NCBI GenBank assembly: GCA_029939385.1
Contig: JAOZSZ010000018.1
Span: 1-7,376, forward strand
Source of the DNA: Pontiella sp.
GTDB lineage: Bacteria > Verrucomicrobiota > Kiritimatiellia > Kiritimatiellales > Pontiellaceae
Direction: 5' to 3'
DNA: 7,376 bases
The position numbers and the translations under genes are program-made. Shown here piece by piece: positions 5,717 through 7,376 of this stretch. How positions within the stretch are numbered: position 1 is the stretch's first letter; each line of letters starts with the position of its first letter. The notes beneath the pieces are model-generated. The model saw only the letters and a program-made list of their open reading frames with translations, made no database searches and was not told the origin of the DNA.

Positions 5717-6724
5717 ATGCTGGAAACCGTACGTTGGATTACTGCTGAAGGGGAAGTGCTTGCGGGCGCGAAAGAGGGGCTGAATAGAGGCCCCGGAAAG
5801 CTGCGCATCATAGATCAGACCCAGCTTCCATCAAAATTAGTTTATCTTGAACTCGACGATATCGATGAAATTTGCGCGGCCATTAAGCGATTATCGGTGC
5901 GGGGCGCCCCCGCCATTGGTTGTGCCGCCGCACTAGGGTTGGCCGCGGCCGCCCAGCACGTTGATGCCGAGGAGTTTTCCGAAAAGATCCATGGATTAGC
6001 CGACCAGTTGGCCGCGTCCCGTCCTACGGCGGTGAATCTATTTTGGGCGTTGGATCGTTGTCGTAAGACGAAAAATAGGGAGGAACTTCTTCACGAGGCT
6101 TTGTTAATTTTAGAGGAAGATATTCAGCGGTGTCGGGCCATTGGCGAGCATGGGGTAAAATTAATTCAAGAGGGAATGGGCATCCTGACCCACTGCAATG
6201 CCGGGGCGCTGGCGACGGGCGACTTTGGAACCGCACTTTCGCCGATGTATGTGGCACATTCTAAGAACCGAAGATTTACCGTTTATTCCGATGAAACCCG
6301 CCCGCTTCTCCAAGGGTCACGCCTAACAGCTTGGGAGCTTCAGCGCGCTGGAATTGATGTGGTGACGATCTGCGATAACATGGCCGCGCAAGTCATGAAG
6401 GAGGGAAAGATTGATCTGGTGCTCGTTGGCGCCGACCGTATTGCGGCGAACGGAGATACGGCCAATAAGATTGGAACGTACGGGCTGGCGGTGCTGGCAA
6501 AATATCACGGAATCCCATTCTATGTTGCCGCGCCGACCTCCACCATTGATGCTTCATTAGAACACGGTGGATTGATCCCCATTGAACAGCGCGATGCCGC
6601 CGAAGTGGGCGCTCCAGAGGGGGTATGGGTTTACAACCCCGCATTCGATGTCACCCCGAATGAACTCATCACAGGAATGATTACCGAGAACGGTTTGTAT
6701 GGACCTCCGTTTAAATTCAATTGA
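5717..6724 (+). CDS. mtnA: S-methyl-5-thioribose-1-phosphate isomerase MtnA
   Basis: This enzyme isomerises 5-methylthioribose-1-phosphate to the ribulose-1-phosphate form in the methionine salvage pathway; family members also accept 5-deoxyribose-1-phosphate. The 335 residues show the full eIF2B-like/MtnA signature: RGAPAIG at 62-68, THCNAGALAT at 158-167 with catalytic C160, DETRPLLQGSRLTAWEL at 192-208, VGADRIAANGD at 237-247 with catalytic D240, NKIGTYGLA at 250-258 and APTSTID at 272-278. C160 and D240 match the numbering of the Bacillus enzyme. The ATG has AAGGAA 7 nt upstream. With the divergent class II aldolase next to it and no dioxygenase-branch genes (mtnB, mtnC, mtnD) in view, a shunt ending in aldol cleavage is more likely here than the full methionine cycle, although missing genes may lie elsewhere. 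Identity is certain. Confidence 0.96.
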   Translation: MLETVRWITAEGEVLAGAKEGLNRGPGKLRIIDQTQLPSKLVYLELDDIDEICAAIKRLSVRGAPAIGCAAALGLAAAAQHVDAEEFSEKIHGLADQLAASRPTAVNLFWALDRCRKTKNREELLHEALLILEEDIQRCRAIGEHGVKLIQEGMGILTHCNAGALATGDFGTALSPMYVAHSKNRRFTVYSDETRPLLQGSRLTAWELQRAGIDVVTICDNMAAQVMKEGKIDLVLVGADRIAANGDTANKIGTYGLAVLAKYHGIPFYVAAPTSTIDASLEHGGLIPIEQRDAAEVGAPEGVWVYNPAFDVTPNELITGMITENGLYGPPFKFN

Positions 6725-6758
6725 CAAGGTATCCCCACTTAACCGAAAACTTGCCGCT

Positions 6759-7310
6759 ATGAGTTTATCAATTTGCACCTATGGAAACCCAATCCTTCGG
6801 AAGAAGGCTCAGGAAATTGCGGAAGTCACCGGCGAGGTTCATGAGCTTGCGACAGCGATGTTGGAGATCATGCACAAGGAACGCGGTCTTGGCCTTGCGG
6901 CGGAGCAGATTGGGCGGACGGAGCGTATCTTTGTGATTGATATCCCTGCCGACAGCGATGTTGGCGAAGATGATCAGCGTGAGAATCCAGATATTGAAAT
7001 GCCGCTCGTGTTCATTAATCCGAAGATTACGGGGCACACGGAGGATATACAGGTGGGTGAAGAAGGTTGCCTGAGCTTCCCGGATATATTTGCGACGGTG
7101 AACCGGTGGTATGAAGTGGATGCCGAATACACCGACCTCCACGGCCGCGTGCAAACCATCCATGCCAAAGGGTTACTTGCTCGCGCCATTCAGCACGAGC
7201 TGGATCATTTGGATGGCATTTTACTTGTTGACCGCATGTCGCATGTCAAGAAAGTGGCTCTCTCCGGAAAGCTCAAGCGGATCGTTAAGAAAACGAAACA
7301 AGCCCTATAA
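6759..7310 (+). CDS. def: Peptide deformylase
   Basis: A metallo-hydrolase that removes the formyl group from the initiator methionine of new proteins. With the ATG at 6759 it has 183 residues and begins MSLSICTYGNPILRKKA, as in the family. An in-frame upstream ATG at 6699 would overlap mtnA by 26 nt and add 20 unconserved residues. All three motifs are present: GLGLAAEQ (43-50), EEGCLS (101-106, metal ligand C104) and QHELDH (145-150, ligands H146 and H150, catalytic E147). The acidic segment at 64-80 between motifs 1 and 2 is a common insertion in type 1 enzymes. I see no good ribosome site before 6759. The 34-nt gap from mtnA suggests cotranscription without any evident functional link. 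No clear terminator is visible in the 66 nt that follow. Confidence 0.94.
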   Translation: MSLSICTYGNPILRKKAQEIAEVTGEVHELATAMLEIMHKERGLGLAAEQIGRTERIFVIDIPADSDVGEDDQRENPDIEMPLVFINPKITGHTEDIQVGEEGCLSFPDIFATVNRWYEVDAEYTDLHGRVQTIHAKGLLARAIQHELDHLDGILLVDRMSHVKKVALSGKLKRIVKKTKQAL

Positions 7311-7376
7311 GAAGCCACGGGCAAATTCGGATTATGAAGCGACTTCCCGAAAGAGAACCGTTCTTCAAATAAAAAA

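Noticed and set aside
6699..6758. Earlier start for peptide deformylase
   Set aside because: It would overlap mtnA by 26 nt and add residues not seen in the family. The conserved part starts right after the ATG at 6759.
7334..7372. Small ORF after def (12 codons)
   Set aside because: Too short, no ribosome site, no recognisable content. The weak AGAAC/GTTCT dyad nearby is not followed by a T-run, so it is not a terminator either.

Overview
This is a bacterial chromosomal window of about 7.4 kb with tightly packed, partly overlapping genes and moderate GC. The housekeeping genes are PrmA, MtnA and peptide deformylase. I cannot place the organism by sequence alone. The REP-transposase style and gene mix are compatible with a Gram-negative of the PVC type (Verrucomicrobiota, Kiritimatiellota or Planctomycetota), but that is a weak inference.

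Layout: positions 1-5647 form a minus-strand gene string, transcribed right to left. It begins with a class II aldolase (5647-5015), which overlaps by 8 nt a cobalamin-binding radical SAM protein (5022-2749). After a 71-nt gap carrying a promoter and three copies of an 8-bp box comes an HTH-Fic protein (2677-929). Its end overlaps prmA (945-85) by 17 nt, and prmA overlaps by 8 nt the start of a membrane protein that leaves the window (92-1, possibly FtsK-like). On the plus strand, divergent from the aldolase across 69 nt, lie mtnA (5717-6724) and def (6759-7310).

The striking feature is that two neighbouring genes each carry an in-frame REP-associated tyrosine transposase (RAYT, HUH/Y1 type) inside an uninterrupted ORF. 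In the radical SAM protein it lies between the B12-binding and radical SAM domains. In the Fic protein it forms the C-terminal half. Each RAYT is bounded by palindromic REP-type repeats that are themselves translated in frame (peptides such as VPQAARLP or LQDAGDTPVPPASSG). The repeat-to-repeat distances are exact multiples of three (651 and 666 nt). The two RAYT domains are both 192 residues and about two thirds identical. Neither has an ATG of its own, so as written each can be made only as part of its host protein. A further REP without a transposase forms the C-terminus of the radical SAM protein.

Functional link: MtnA and a FucA-like class II aldolase are the two late enzymes of the route that salvages 5'-deoxyadenosine and methylthioadenosine (the DHAP-shunt type pathway). 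The radical SAM protein beside them belongs to a family that can release 5'-deoxyadenosine. The three may therefore form a producer-recycler neighbourhood, which is an inference. Prm A and Def act on translation products and look like ordinary housekeeping neighbours.
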